Positions 1 through 6,353 of a DNA stretch of 37,114 nt are shown piece by piece. Each line of letters begins with the position of its first letter. Position 1 is the first letter of the stretch. The position numbers and the translations under genes were made by a program. The stretch is from Chloroflexota bacterium. Its GTDB lineage: Bacteria; Chloroflexota; Anaerolineae; Anaerolineales; Villigracilaceae. The notes beneath the pieces are model-generated. The model was not told the origin of the DNA and did no database searches. It saw nothing but the letters and a program-made list of their open reading frames with translations. The stretch is from assembly GCA_021824575.1 (NCBI GenBank), contig JAKAKJ010000096.1, forward strand, positions 1 through 37,114. The letters run 5' to 3'.

Positions 1-104
1 GTGACCAGTGAATCGTAAACCGTGACAGAATGTCCCGCCTTGAGTAAAGCTTCAGCGGTTGCAGAGCCAATATAGCCAGCTCCACCCGTGACAAAAATAT
101 TCAT
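1..104 (-). CDS. UDP-glucose 4-epimerase-like NAD-dependent epimerase, N-terminal part only
   Basis: The minus strand from 104 to the window edge encodes 34 residues starting [20 protein letters not shown]. This is the Rossmann NAD-binding start (TGGAGYIGS, a GxxGxxG motif) of the extended short-chain dehydrogenase family, typified by GalE. The gene leaves the window, so the catalytic YxxxK motif is not visible and the sugar substrate cannot be fixed. A 23-bp palindrome lies just upstream, between it and the end of gatA. The family call is firm; the GalE assignment is a guess among nucleotide-sugar epimerases and dehydratases. Confidence 0.75.
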   Translation of the reverse strand, partial: MNIFVTGGAGYIGSATAEALLKAGHSVTVYDSLV

Positions 105-115
105 ATTGCCTCCGA

Positions 116-138
116 GGGGCACAGCGTCGCTGTGCCCC
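116..138. repeat. Short palindromic (REP-like) repeat
   Basis: A perfect 11-bp inverted repeat (GGGGCACAGCG / CGCTGTGCCCC) around a single T, in the 41-bp gap between the epimerase start and the gatA stop. It shares the GGGGC...GCCCCTA layout of the palindromes at 1390, 7679, 12810 and 12873. Its 3' flank reads CCCCTACA, like the copy inside gatA. Confidence 0.6.
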
Positions 139-145
139 TACATAT

Positions 146-1609
146 TTACAATTTTGGTGATTGCTTATGCCAATCCGTGACTTGCTGATACGCGTGCGTA
201 ACCCGCAATAACAAATCTTCGCGGAAGTACGGACCAATCAATTGCAATCCAATCGGCAGATGATTTTTGTCGAAGCCGCAGTTGAATGAAATGCCCGGCA
301 CACCCGCCAGACTCGCGGGCAGAGTGAATACATCCTCCAAATACATCGCCAGCGGATCGTCCACATGTTCGCCGATCTTGAACGCGGTCTCGGGCGCGGT
401 CGGAGCGGCGATCAAATCCACGTCGCGGAACGCCGCTTCAAAGTCCTGCTTGATGAGCGTGCGGACTTTTTGCGCCTGTCCGTAATACGCGTCGTAATAT
501 CCTGTTGAAAGCGCATACGTTCCAATCATGATTCTGCGCGTTGCTTCGGGGCCGAACTTTTGTCCGCGCGTTTTGAAGAACACATCCCACAGATTATCCG
601 CGTCGACGCGCGGGCCATAGCGGATACCGTCAAAGCGCGCCAGATTTGCAGATGCCTCGGCGGGTGCGATGATGTAATAAACCGGAAGCGCATATTCGGT
701 ATGCGGCAGACTGATCTCACGAATTTCTGCGCCGAGTTCCTTCAATTGTTGAATGGCAGTTCGCGTCTTTTCTTCGACTTCGGGCTGGATGCCGCTAATA
801 AAATATTCCTTCGGCACGCCGATCTTTAATCCGCGCAACGCGTCGCCATCAAAATTGATTTCTGGAACCGGCATGTCTGCGGACGTCGCATCTAATTCAT
901 CGCGTCCTGCCATCGCAGAAAAAATTTGTGCAACATCTTCAGCTGTTCTGCCTAACGCGCCGACCGTATCGAGCGACGAGCCAAAAGCGATCAAGCCAAA
1001 ACGTGAGACGCGACCATACGTTGTTTTGAGTCCGGTGACACCGCACAGTGACGCGGGCTGGCGGACGCTTCCGCCTGTGTCCGTGCCAAGCGCGGCAGGG
1101 ACGCAGCGTGCTGCCACCGACGCGGCGCTTCCGCCCGACGAGCCGCCAGGAACGCGCGTCAAATCCCAGGGATTGTGTGTATAACCGTAAGCCGAGTGTT
1201 CGGTGGACGATCCCATGGCGAACTCATCGTTATTGGTTTTGCCGATGATGACCGCACCAGCATCTTTCAATCTCGTCACGGATGTAGCAGTAAATGGGGG
1301 AACATATCCTTCAAGAATTTTCGAGCCAGCCGTGCAGGGCAAATCTTCAACCGTCAGCACATCTTTGACCGCGATGGGAATACCGAGCAGGGGAAACTGG
1401 CCAGTCGCCCCTACAGATTTACGCTTCTTATCCGCTTCAGCTGCTGCTGCGAGAGCCTCCTCACTAGCGATATACAGAAACGCGTGCAAAGCCGGTTCGA
1501 CTTTTGATAAACGATCCAGCGCGGCTTGCACAAGTTCGCGGCTGGAAAAATCGCCAGTTCGCAATCCGGCCTGCATTTCAGCGATGGTGAGTTCAGTAAG
1601 GTTGGTCAT
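146..1609 (-). CDS. gatA: Glutamyl-tRNA(Gln)/aspartyl-tRNA(Asn) amidotransferase subunit A
   Basis: The amidase subunit of GatCAB frees ammonia from glutamine to convert Glu-tRNA(Gln) or Asp-tRNA(Asn) to the amidated form. The product has 487 residues, the usual GatA length. The amidase-signature catalytic set is visible: the lysine in GIPIAVKDVLT, the serine-glycine stretch PGGSSGGSAASVAA, and GTDTGGSVRQPASLCG holding the cis-serine. I chose the ATG at 1609 (MTNLTELTI) because family homology begins there; an in-frame start at 1648 adds 13 unlikely residues. gatC ends 52 bases upstream, so the two probably form one transcript. gatB is not in this window. A palindromic repeat sits in frame in the N-terminal part (1390-1414), just before the conserved PLLGIP motif. 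Confidence 0.95.
   Translation of the reverse strand: MTNLTELTIAEMQAGLRTGDFSSRELVQAALDRLSKVEPALHAFLYIASEEALAAAAEADKKRKSVGATGQFPLLGIPIAVKDVLTVEDLPCTAGSKILEGYVPPFTATSVTRLKDAGAVIIGKTNNDEFAMGSSTEHSAYGYTHNPWDLTRVPGGSSGGSAASVAARCVPAALGTDTGGSVRQPASLCGVTGLKTTYGRVSRFGLIAFGSSLDTVGALGRTAEDVAQIFSAMAGRDELDATSADMPVPEINFDGDALRGLKIGVPKEYFISGIQPEVEEKTRTAIQQLKELGAEIREISLPHTEYALPVYYIIAPAEASANLARFDGIRYGPRVDADNLWDVFFKTRGQKFGPEATRRIMIGTYALSTGYYDAYYGQAQKVRTLIKQDFEAAFRDVDLIAAPTAPETAFKIGEHVDDPLAMYLEDVFTLPASLAGVPGISFNCGFDKNHLPIGLQLIGPYFREDLLLRVTHAYQQVTDWHKQSPKL
1390..1414 (-). repeat. Palindromic repeat inserted in frame within gatA
   Basis: On the gatA coding strand this 25-bp stretch reads GTAGGGGCGACTGGCCAGTT then TCCCC, a palindrome centred on ACTGGCCAGT. 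It encodes roughly VGATGQFP between the helical N-terminus and the conserved LLGIPIAVKD. It shares the GTAGGGGCGA start and the reading frame with the copy at 12873-12897 in the SHMT-GcvT linker. Confidence 0.55.
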
Positions 1610-1661
1610 TGATTTATCAGACTGCGGAGACAGACTGCTGCCGTTCACGGTTTACAGTCGC

Positions 1662-1949
1662 TCATTCAAACACCGGCGGAATCTTGAACTGATCATCTTC
1701 AGATTTTGGCGCATTCTTGAGCAACGCATCTTTCGGCAAACTCGGACGCAATTCATCTTCGCGCAGAATCATTTGCGTCAATCCGCCGCCCGCGGTTGGC
1801 AGGACATCTTTTGTGTCCAGTTCGCGAAGTTTTGCCATGTAATCCAAAATCGCCGAAAGTTGCTCGCGATAAAGTTCTTTCTGTTCCCCGGTCAACTCGA
1901 GGCGCGCTAACCTGGCAATATGTTCAACTTCTTTTAGGGTGAGAGCCAT
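1662..1949 (-). CDS. gatC: Glutamyl-tRNA(Gln)/aspartyl-tRNA(Asn) amidotransferase subunit C
   Basis: A 95-residue protein with the classic GatC sequence: MALTLKEVEHIARLARLEL at the start, then the helix around QLSAILDYMAKLRELDT, then DVLPTAGG and a C-terminal segment ending near PKSEDDQFKIPPVFE. GatC wraps around GatA and GatB and stabilises the complex. It lies directly upstream of gatA on the same strand. No Shine-Dalgarno sequence is visible. Instead an extended -10 box lies 6 bases before the ATG, so the message is probably leaderless. Confidence 0.95.
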   Translation of the reverse strand: MALTLKEVEHIARLARLELTGEQKELYREQLSAILDYMAKLRELDTKDVLPTAGGGLTQMILREDELRPSLPKDALLKNAPKSEDDQFKIPPVFE

Positions 1950-1955
1950 GACAAA

Positions 1956-1982
1956 ATTATATCAGTTTAGGACTTATGCAAA
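1956..1982 (-). promoter_or_regulatory. Promoter of gatCA, predicted leaderless
   Basis: On the minus strand, TATAAT (1961-1956) is preceded by TG one base upstream, an extended -10. TTTGCA (1982-1977) could act as a -35 with a short 15-bp spacer. Only 6 bases separate the -10 box from the gatC ATG, so transcription should start at or next to the start codon. Confidence 0.6.
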
Positions 1983-2041
1983 GCGTTAATGACACTTTCT
2001 TTTATTGCCCATCGTTCGATTTTGTGCAAGTCTTGTTAAAC

Positions 2042-2064
2042 AAAAATCATGGCTTTCGCCATGA
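2042..2064 (-). terminator. Rho-independent terminator of rpmB
   Basis: Read on the minus strand, a 7-bp stem TCATGGC/GCCATGA with loop GAAA is followed by TTTTTG. It lies 23 bases after the rpmB stop codon. Confidence 0.75.
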
Positions 2065-2086
2065 CTTTGTGGGCAATTGAAGATTA

Positions 2087-2272
2087 CTACGCCGCCGCTT
2101 TACCAAGCGCCTTGATGCACTTGGCGCATAAAACCTGTTTAACCTTGCGGCCATTCTTCATGATCGTCACCTTTTGCAGATTGGGCTTATAGTTCCGGTT
2201 GGTGGCGCGCATGGAGAACGAGCGGTTATGCCCGAAAGTAGTGGTCTTGCCGCAGTTTGCACATTTAGCCAT
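2087..2272 (-). CDS. rpmB: Large ribosomal subunit protein bL28
   Basis: A 61-residue basic protein with the bL28 sequence (MAKCANCGKTTTFGHNRSFS at the start, RATNRNYKPNLQKV in the middle). It is the zinc-binding form, with two CxxC pairs (KCANCGK near residues 4-7 and LCAKCIK near 49-52). The start at 2272 follows a strong GGAAAGGAAG ribosome-binding site. A longer reading frame upstream is not needed and would run through the leader hairpin. It is transcribed divergently from the Asp23 gene, the same arrangement as rpmB and yloU in Bacillus subtilis. Confidence 0.95.
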   Translation of the reverse strand: MAKCANCGKTTTFGHNRSFSMRATNRNYKPNLQKVTIMKNGRKVKQVLCAKCIKALGKAAA

Positions 2273-2293
2273 CGTACACTTCCTTTCCAAAAT

Positions 2294-2312
2294 GGCAGGT
2301 ATTTTTCCTGCC
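2294..2312 (-). promoter_or_regulatory. Leader hairpin of rpmB
   Basis: In the roughly 100-base leader of rpmB, GGCAGG AAAAATA CCTGCC forms a perfect 6-bp stem that ends about 12 bases before the Shine-Dalgarno sequence. Ribosomal protein leaders often carry autoregulatory structures, but nothing here identifies a known class. Confidence 0.35.
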
Positions 2313-2377
2313 GAATGATTACAATTGCCTTCCTGCCCGTGTGCAGAAGAACGCCTGCATCTTCGACAAGGCACGGC

Positions 2378-2406
2378 ATTGTACCACAGAACGCAACCTT
2401 CCTCAA
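2378..2406 (-). promoter_or_regulatory. Sigma-70-type promoter of rpmB
   Basis: On the minus strand TTGAGG (2406-2401), a 17-bp spacer and TACAAT (2383-2378) form a near-consensus promoter. On the plus strand a TACAAT at 2417-2422 may serve the divergent Asp23 operon, without a clear -35, so the two promoters would nearly abut. Confidence 0.65.
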
Positions 2407-2441
2407 AGCAATTTGTTACAATAGGAGGACGAGAGGAAACT

Positions 2442-2798
2442 ATGGGCGAAGAAACTACTTCACTGGGTGGAATCCACATTTCACCGAGCGCGGTCGCGAC
2501 GATTGCGTATCATGCCACGCTGGAATCGTATGGCGTGGTCGGCCTGGCGCCGAAGAATCTGGCAGAGGGCCTGGCGCAGACCATTACGCACGAACCGGCG
2601 CGCGGCGTTTCCGTGCGCTACGACGGCGAGAACATTGACATTGATATTTACATCATCATCGAATATGGCACGCGCGTCACAACGGTGGCGGATAGCGTTG
2701 CCAACACGGTCAAGTTCCATGTTGAAAAAGCATTGGGGATGCCAGTTCACGAAGTCAACATTCATGTCGCTGGGCTGCGCGTCAGCAATTCGGACTAG
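2442..2798 (+). CDS. Asp23/Gls24 (YloU) family protein
   Basis: A 118-residue Asp23/Gls24 family protein (PF03780). Typical features are the start GGIHISPSAVATIAYHATLE, the centre GVVGL and the C-terminal VEKALGMPVHEVNIHVAGLRV. Members are small soluble or membrane-associated proteins tied to the envelope stress response in Firmicutes; the molecular role is not settled. The start at 2442 is set by GAGAGG upstream and by the family start. It is first in a plus-strand block with FakA (12-base gap, own AGGAGA) and DegV, the yloU-yloV order of B. subtilis. Confidence 0.9.
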   Translation: MGEETTSLGGIHISPSAVATIAYHATLESYGVVGLAPKNLAEGLAQTITHEPARGVSVRYDGENIDIDIYIIIEYGTRVTTVADSVANTVKFHVEKALGMPVHEVNIHVAGLRVSNSD

Positions 2799-2810
2799 GA
2801 GAAAGATTTA

Positions 2811-4481
2811 ATGAGTGTGGATCGCGCACGCCTCGATAGATTGCGTAATCGGCCATACGATGGTCAGGCAGTCAAACATTTGGTCGAAGCCGGTTTGATG
2901 TGGCTCAAAACCAACCAGCAAACAGTCAATTCTTTAAATGTATTCCCCGTTCCCGATGGCGACACGGGAACGAACATGATGCTTACCATGACCTCCGCAT
3001 GGAATGAGATCAAGGATTCGGCAGAGAGACATGCGGGCCGGATGATGGCCATGGTTGCCAAGGGCGCGCTGATGGGCGCGCGCGGCAACTCAGGCGTGAT
3101 CCTCTCGCAGTTGTGGCGCGGCTTCGCGCGTGGACTTCAGGATTGCGAGGTGATCGACGCGGCTTCTCTCGTGCGCGGCTTTATCGAAGCGCGCGACACA
3201 GCCTATAAAGGCGTGGTCAAACCTGTTGAGGGAACGATCCTCACCGTTGCGAAAGACACGGCAGCCGCAGCGGAGTCGGCGCTGTCAGAAACGCAGGACC
3301 CGCTTGAAGTCCTGGCGAGATGCGTGCCCGCCGCGGACGCGTCCGTCAATCGTACGCCGGAATTGCTTCCGGTTCTGAAGCAGGCTGGTGTCGTCGATTC
3401 CGGCGGCAAAGGTTTATTTTATATTTTGGAAGGAATGATGCGTCACATCAACGGCGAGCCGCTCGATATGCCGCTCGCTGCCGTCCAACCGCTTTCGTCC
3501 TTGAATTTCGAGAATGCCATGGAAGAGGTTGAAGAGGGGCAGGATTTTGAAGTTGTTGTAGATTTTTTCCCAAACAGTCATTTTGAACTGCAGAAGTTTT
3601 ATAACAAGCTGGAAGCAATGGGCACATCCATTCAGGTGGGCGAGGGCGAAGGCATGTACCGCATGCACATCCATGTGCCGACCGACAAACGCTATGAGCC
3701 GATTGATTACATCATGGGCATCGGCACGATCACAAAGGTGGCAATGGAAAACCTTGTGGCGCAATTGGATGAGATCAATGCAAAGTCGTACGGCGGGAAA
3801 CTGGAACTGGTCAAGATTGAACCGAATCAAATTGCGGTGGTGATCGTATCTCCCGGTCCCGGTTTGAGCCGCATCTTTGCCAGTCTCGGCGCGGCCGCCA
3901 TCGTCGAAGGCGGACAAACGATGAATCCATCCACGCAGGAAATTTTATCGGCGTTTGAAAATCTGCCAACGGATAAAGTTATCATTCTTCCGAACAATAA
4001 AAACATTGTGATGGCCGCCAATCAAGCCAAAGATGTGACGGTGAAAAAAGTAGCCGTGGTACCAAGCAAATCGGTGCCGCAGGGATTGGCCGCCATGCTC
4101 GTTCACAACCCGGACGGCGAACTGGATTCCGTTGTTGAGAAGATGACCAAATCTTTGGCTTCCGTCAAATCAGGCGAGGTGACGACGGCGACGCGCTCGG
4201 TCGAGATTGACGGCGTCAATGTGAAAGAGGGCCAGGTCATTGCGCTGCTGGATGACAAGCTGGTGGCTTCAGCCAAATCCGTTGAAGAAGGCTTGCTTGA
4301 TTTGTTGAAGAAAGCCAGCGCTGAAGAACACGAACTCGTTACATTGATCTACGGCGAGGAGATGAACCAGTCTGAGGCGAATCGCATTGTGGATGTGGTG
4401 CGCCAGGCTTATCCCAACCTCGAGATCGAATTGCAGGATGGCGGTCAGCCGCATTATCAATTCATTGTTTCAATAGAATAG
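2811..4481 (+). CDS. fakA: Fatty-acid kinase ATP-binding subunit (DAK2/YloV family)
   Basis: A 556-residue FakA-type protein. The N-terminal DhaL-like kinase domain (about 1-210) carries NVFPVPDGDTGTNM, which binds ATP-Mg through aspartates, and KGALMGARGNSGVILSQL. A middle region and a C-terminal DAK1-like domain follow, with the conserved ending YGGQP.H-type sequence (QDGGQPHYQFIVSIE). FakA phosphorylates fatty acids presented by a DegV/FakB protein to give acyl-phosphate for phospholipid synthesis. The DegV gene next to it supports this role. The kinase role is known from Firmicutes and is inferred here. Confidence 0.9.
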   Translation: MSVDRARLDRLRNRPYDGQAVKHLVEAGLMWLKTNQQTVNSLNVFPVPDGDTGTNMMLTMTSAWNEIKDSAERHAGRMMAMVAKGALMGARGNSGVILSQLWRGFARGLQDCEVIDAASLVRGFIEARDTAYKGVVKPVEGTILTVAKDTAAAAESALSETQDPLEVLARCVPAADASVNRTPELLPVLKQAGVVDSGGKGLFYILEGMMRHINGEPLDMPLAAVQPLSSLNFENAMEEVEEGQDFEVVVDFFPNSHFELQKFYNKLEAMGTSIQVGEGEGMYRMHIHVPTDKRYEPIDYIMGIGTITKVAMENLVAQLDEINAKSYGGKLELVKIEPNQIAVVIVSPGPGLSRIFASLGAAAIVEGGQTMNPSTQEILSAFENLPTDKVIILPNNKNIVMAANQAKDVTVKKVAVVPSKSVPQGLAAMLVHNPDGELDSVVEKMTKSLASVKSGEVTTATRSVEIDGVNVKEGQVIALLDDKLVASAKSVEEGLLDLLKKASAEEHELVTLIYGEEMNQSEANRIVDVVRQAYPNLEIELQDGGQPHYQFIVSIE

Positions 4482-4494
4482 CCCTCCCCCCTAA

Positions 4495-4520
4495 CCCCTC
4501 TCCCAAAATTGGGAGGGGGG
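4495..4520. repeat. Short inverted repeat between fakA and degV
   Basis: CCCCTCTCCCAA-AA-TTGGGAGGGGGG forms a strong inverted repeat in the gap between the two genes. It lacks a T-run, so it is more likely an interspersed palindrome or mRNA-processing structure than a terminator. Confidence 0.5.
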
Positions 4521-4565
4521 AATCGTTTTAAATCTTTGTTCATCCTCGTTGATCTCTGGTTAAAC

Positions 4566-5408
4566 ATGAAACTTGGCATCGTCACTGATTCCACCTGCGA
4601 CCTTCCGCAATATCTCGTTGATCAATACGGCGTCGAAGTTGTGCCGTCCATTTTGATCATTGAAGGAAAAGAATATGCAGACGGCAATGGAATCACGCGC
4701 GAAGAATTTTACAAACGATTGCCTGAATTCAAAATTTCACCGACCACCGCTGCGCCCTCCATTGGGGAATTTGCCTCGCGTTATCAAAGGTTATTAAGCA
4801 AAGGCTGTGACCAGATCATTTCCATCCACGCTGCCGGGCCGCTGACTTCGATGGTCGGAACAGCGCAGCAAGCGGCGAATGAATTTCCCAATCGCATCAC
4901 AGTTGTTGACAGCCGTTCGCTTTCGCTCGGACTTGGCTTTCAAGTATTAGCTGCGGCGGAGGCTGCTGATAATGGGCTTGATTTTGATGCCGCGTTGGCC
5001 GCCATCGAATCGACGCGTTCGCGTTTGCATGTCTTTGCCGCATTGGATACCATCGAATATGTCCGCCGCAGCGGACGCATTCCCGGCACAATTGCATTGC
5101 TGGGAAGTTTATTAAGCATCAAACCAGTCATTGAATTAACCGATGGACAGGTCAAAGCCATCAGTGCCGTGCGGACAACGAAACAAGCAGACGAACGCAT
5201 GATGTCATTCATGCGCGCGGGCGGGAAGCTAGAACGATTAGCCATCCTTCATACAAACGCAGAGCCGCGTGCCCGCGAATTTTTGAATCGAATCATGAGC
5301 GAAATGAGCCAGTCCGTGCCCCGGGATATTTTGATGGTCAACGTGACAACGGTCATCGGCACGCACGTCGGGCCGAATGGCTTGGGATTCGCATCGGTGA
5401 AGGCGTAA
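4566..5408 (+). CDS. DegV family fatty-acid-binding protein (FakB-like)
   Basis: A 280-residue DegV protein: start MKLGIVTDSTCDLPQYLVDQ, then FYKRLPE, SPTTAAPSIGEF, the helix around GTAQQAANE, and RSGRIPGTIALLGSLLSIKP. The STC and TTAAPS segments form the fatty-acid carboxylate site in family structures. DegV/FakB proteins hold a fatty acid in a buried tunnel for phosphorylation by FakA, encoded just upstream. The start at 4566 is chosen by family alignment; a TTG-started extension from 4509 lies in the inverted repeat and is rejected. No clear ribosome-binding site precedes this ATG, so coupling to fakA or an unusual start is possible. Confidence 0.9.
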   Translation: MKLGIVTDSTCDLPQYLVDQYGVEVVPSILIIEGKEYADGNGITREEFYKRLPEFKISPTTAAPSIGEFASRYQRLLSKGCDQIISIHAAGPLTSMVGTAQQAANEFPNRITVVDSRSLSLGLGFQVLAAAEAADNGLDFDAALAAIESTRSRLHVFAALDTIEYVRRSGRIPGTIALLGSLLSIKPVIELTDGQVKAISAVRTTKQADERMMSFMRAGGKLERLAILHTNAEPRAREFLNRIMSEMSQSVPRDILMVNVTTVIGTHVGPNGLGFASVKA

Positions 5409-5475
5409 AAATCATTTCAAATGTTGATCGAAGAAATTCACGATCATTTGAGTCAGCTCGGAGCATGGAACGATG

Positions 5476-5520
5476 TATAATGCCGATATGAACAGATTCC
5501 TTATCAGACCACCCTGTTGA
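5476..5520 (+). other. Possible promoter and 10-residue leader peptide upstream of the rRNA methyltransferase
   Basis: TATAAT at 5476-5481 has no good -35 match. Seven bases after it an ATG opens a 33-base frame (5488-5520) coding MNRFLIRPPC. A GGCCC-AAT-GGGCC hairpin lies at 5553-5565. The stretch 5409-5707 holds no other gene. Together with the hairpin at 5662-5700 the layout resembles leaders of antibiotic-inducible methyltransferase genes, but the leader peptide has no clear ribosome-binding site. Confidence 0.25.
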
Positions 5521-5661
5521 TCCTCGTCTGAATTAAGACTCAATATTCACGCGGCCCAATGGGCCTGGTCCGTATTTTCCCCAACTCGTAAAAAACCTAC
5601 ACCTGATGATCTCGACGGTGCCTGATGCAGCCGCCTGTTTTCACGCGCCCGCGGTCCGCCG

Positions 5662-5700
5662 CTCCATTCTGTCTCTCTTTTTCACTTCGACAGAATGGAG
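5662..5700 (+). promoter_or_regulatory. Hairpin that sequesters the ribosome-binding site of the rRNA methyltransferase gene
   Basis: CTCCATTCTGTC (5662-5673) is perfectly complementary to GACAGAATGGAG (5689-5700), with a 15-base pyrimidine-rich loop. The right arm contains most of the GGAGG Shine-Dalgarno (5697-5701), 6 bases before the ATG at 5708. In mRNA this 12-bp stem should block initiation unless opened by an upstream ribosome or a protein. ATG codons at 5606 (in frame with the gene) and 5625 (out of frame) could carry ribosomes through the stem. Confidence 0.6.
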
Positions 5701-5707
5701 GTTTCTC

Positions 5708-6307
5708 ATGGAAACGATCCGAGGGAAGACTTCTCTCGACTTGGACTTCAACGGATTTACGGAACGCCTCGCGGATTACAACCGCATCATGCTGGACCTC
5801 GGAACGGGTGATGGCCGCTATGTGCATTTCCTCGCCAATAAATTCCACGACCGATTCGTCATCGGTGTTGACTCGTGCCGCGAAAATTTGCATACGCCTT
5901 CGCGGACAAAATTACGAAACGTGTTGTTCGTCATTGCCAGCGCACAAAACCTGCCGCAGGAATTGAATGGTCTCGCCTCGCATGTGACCATCAACTTTCC
6001 GTGGGGCAGTCTACTTGAAAGTTTATTAGATGGTGACATCAGCTTGATGCAAAGCCTCGCATCCATTTCAAAATCAGCTGCATCCATAGATATTCGTTTG
6101 AACAGTGGCGCGTTGAATGAAGTCGGGGCGAGTCTTAATGCCGGTACGCAGAAGATTTACAGCAACATGCTTCAAGTTGGCTGGAAAATGAATGATCCAG
6201 TGACGATGAACACAGCTGCCTTACGCGCTTTCCCGTCAACATGGGCAAAACGTTTGGCTTTCGGTCGCGATCCGCGCGCAGTGTCAATGAGTGGTTTCGT
6301 TAAATAA
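5708..6307 (+). CDS. 16S rRNA (adenine(1408)-N1)-methyltransferase-like protein (KamB/NpmA family)
   Basis: A 199-residue protein matching the KamB/NpmA family, which methylates N1 of A1408 in the 16S decoding site and confers aminoglycoside resistance. Visible family marks: SAM-binding DLGTGDGR (residues 30-37); GVDSCRENL; NVLFVIASAQNLPQEL; FPWGSLL with W99; and the C-terminal TWAKRLAFGR with W179, R182 and R187. The two tryptophans match those that hold the flipped adenine in NpmA (W107, W197). The start at 5708 is set by GGAGG and by the family length; a longer in-frame start at 5606 is possible. It stands alone, without transposon or resistance neighbours, so it may be native. Activity is inferred. 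Confidence 0.85.
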   Translation: METIRGKTSLDLDFNGFTERLADYNRIMLDLGTGDGRYVHFLANKFHDRFVIGVDSCRENLHTPSRTKLRNVLFVIASAQNLPQELNGLASHVTINFPWGSLLESLLDGDISLMQSLASISKSAASIDIRLNSGALNEVGASLNAGTQKIYSNMLQVGWKMNDPVTMNTAALRAFPSTWAKRLAFGRDPRAVSMSGFVK

Positions 6308-6311
6308 TAAT

Positions 6312-6338
6312 GCAGGTCACACTTGAAGTGTGACCTGC
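6312..6338. terminator. Bidirectional terminator between convergent genes
   Basis: GCAGGTCACACTT-G-AAGTGTGACCTGC is a perfect 13-bp inverted repeat between the stop codons of the rRNA methyltransferase and the minus-strand exonuclease. A T-rich tail (TTTGTTGT) follows on the plus side. Confidence 0.75.
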
Positions 6339-6353
6339 TTTGTTGTAAAAAGT

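Noticed and set aside
753-1910. Long plus-strand frames over gatA and gatC
   Set aside because: Shadows of strongly conserved minus-strand genes, with no family features of their own.
4509-4565. TTG-started extension of DegV
   Set aside because: It falls in an inverted repeat, and family homology begins at MKLGIVTDS.
5606-5707. N-terminal extension of the rRNA methyltransferase to 233 residues
   Set aside because: The extra residues are not family-like and run through the hairpin. GGAGG and the family length favour the start at 5708, although translation from 5606 may have a regulatory role.
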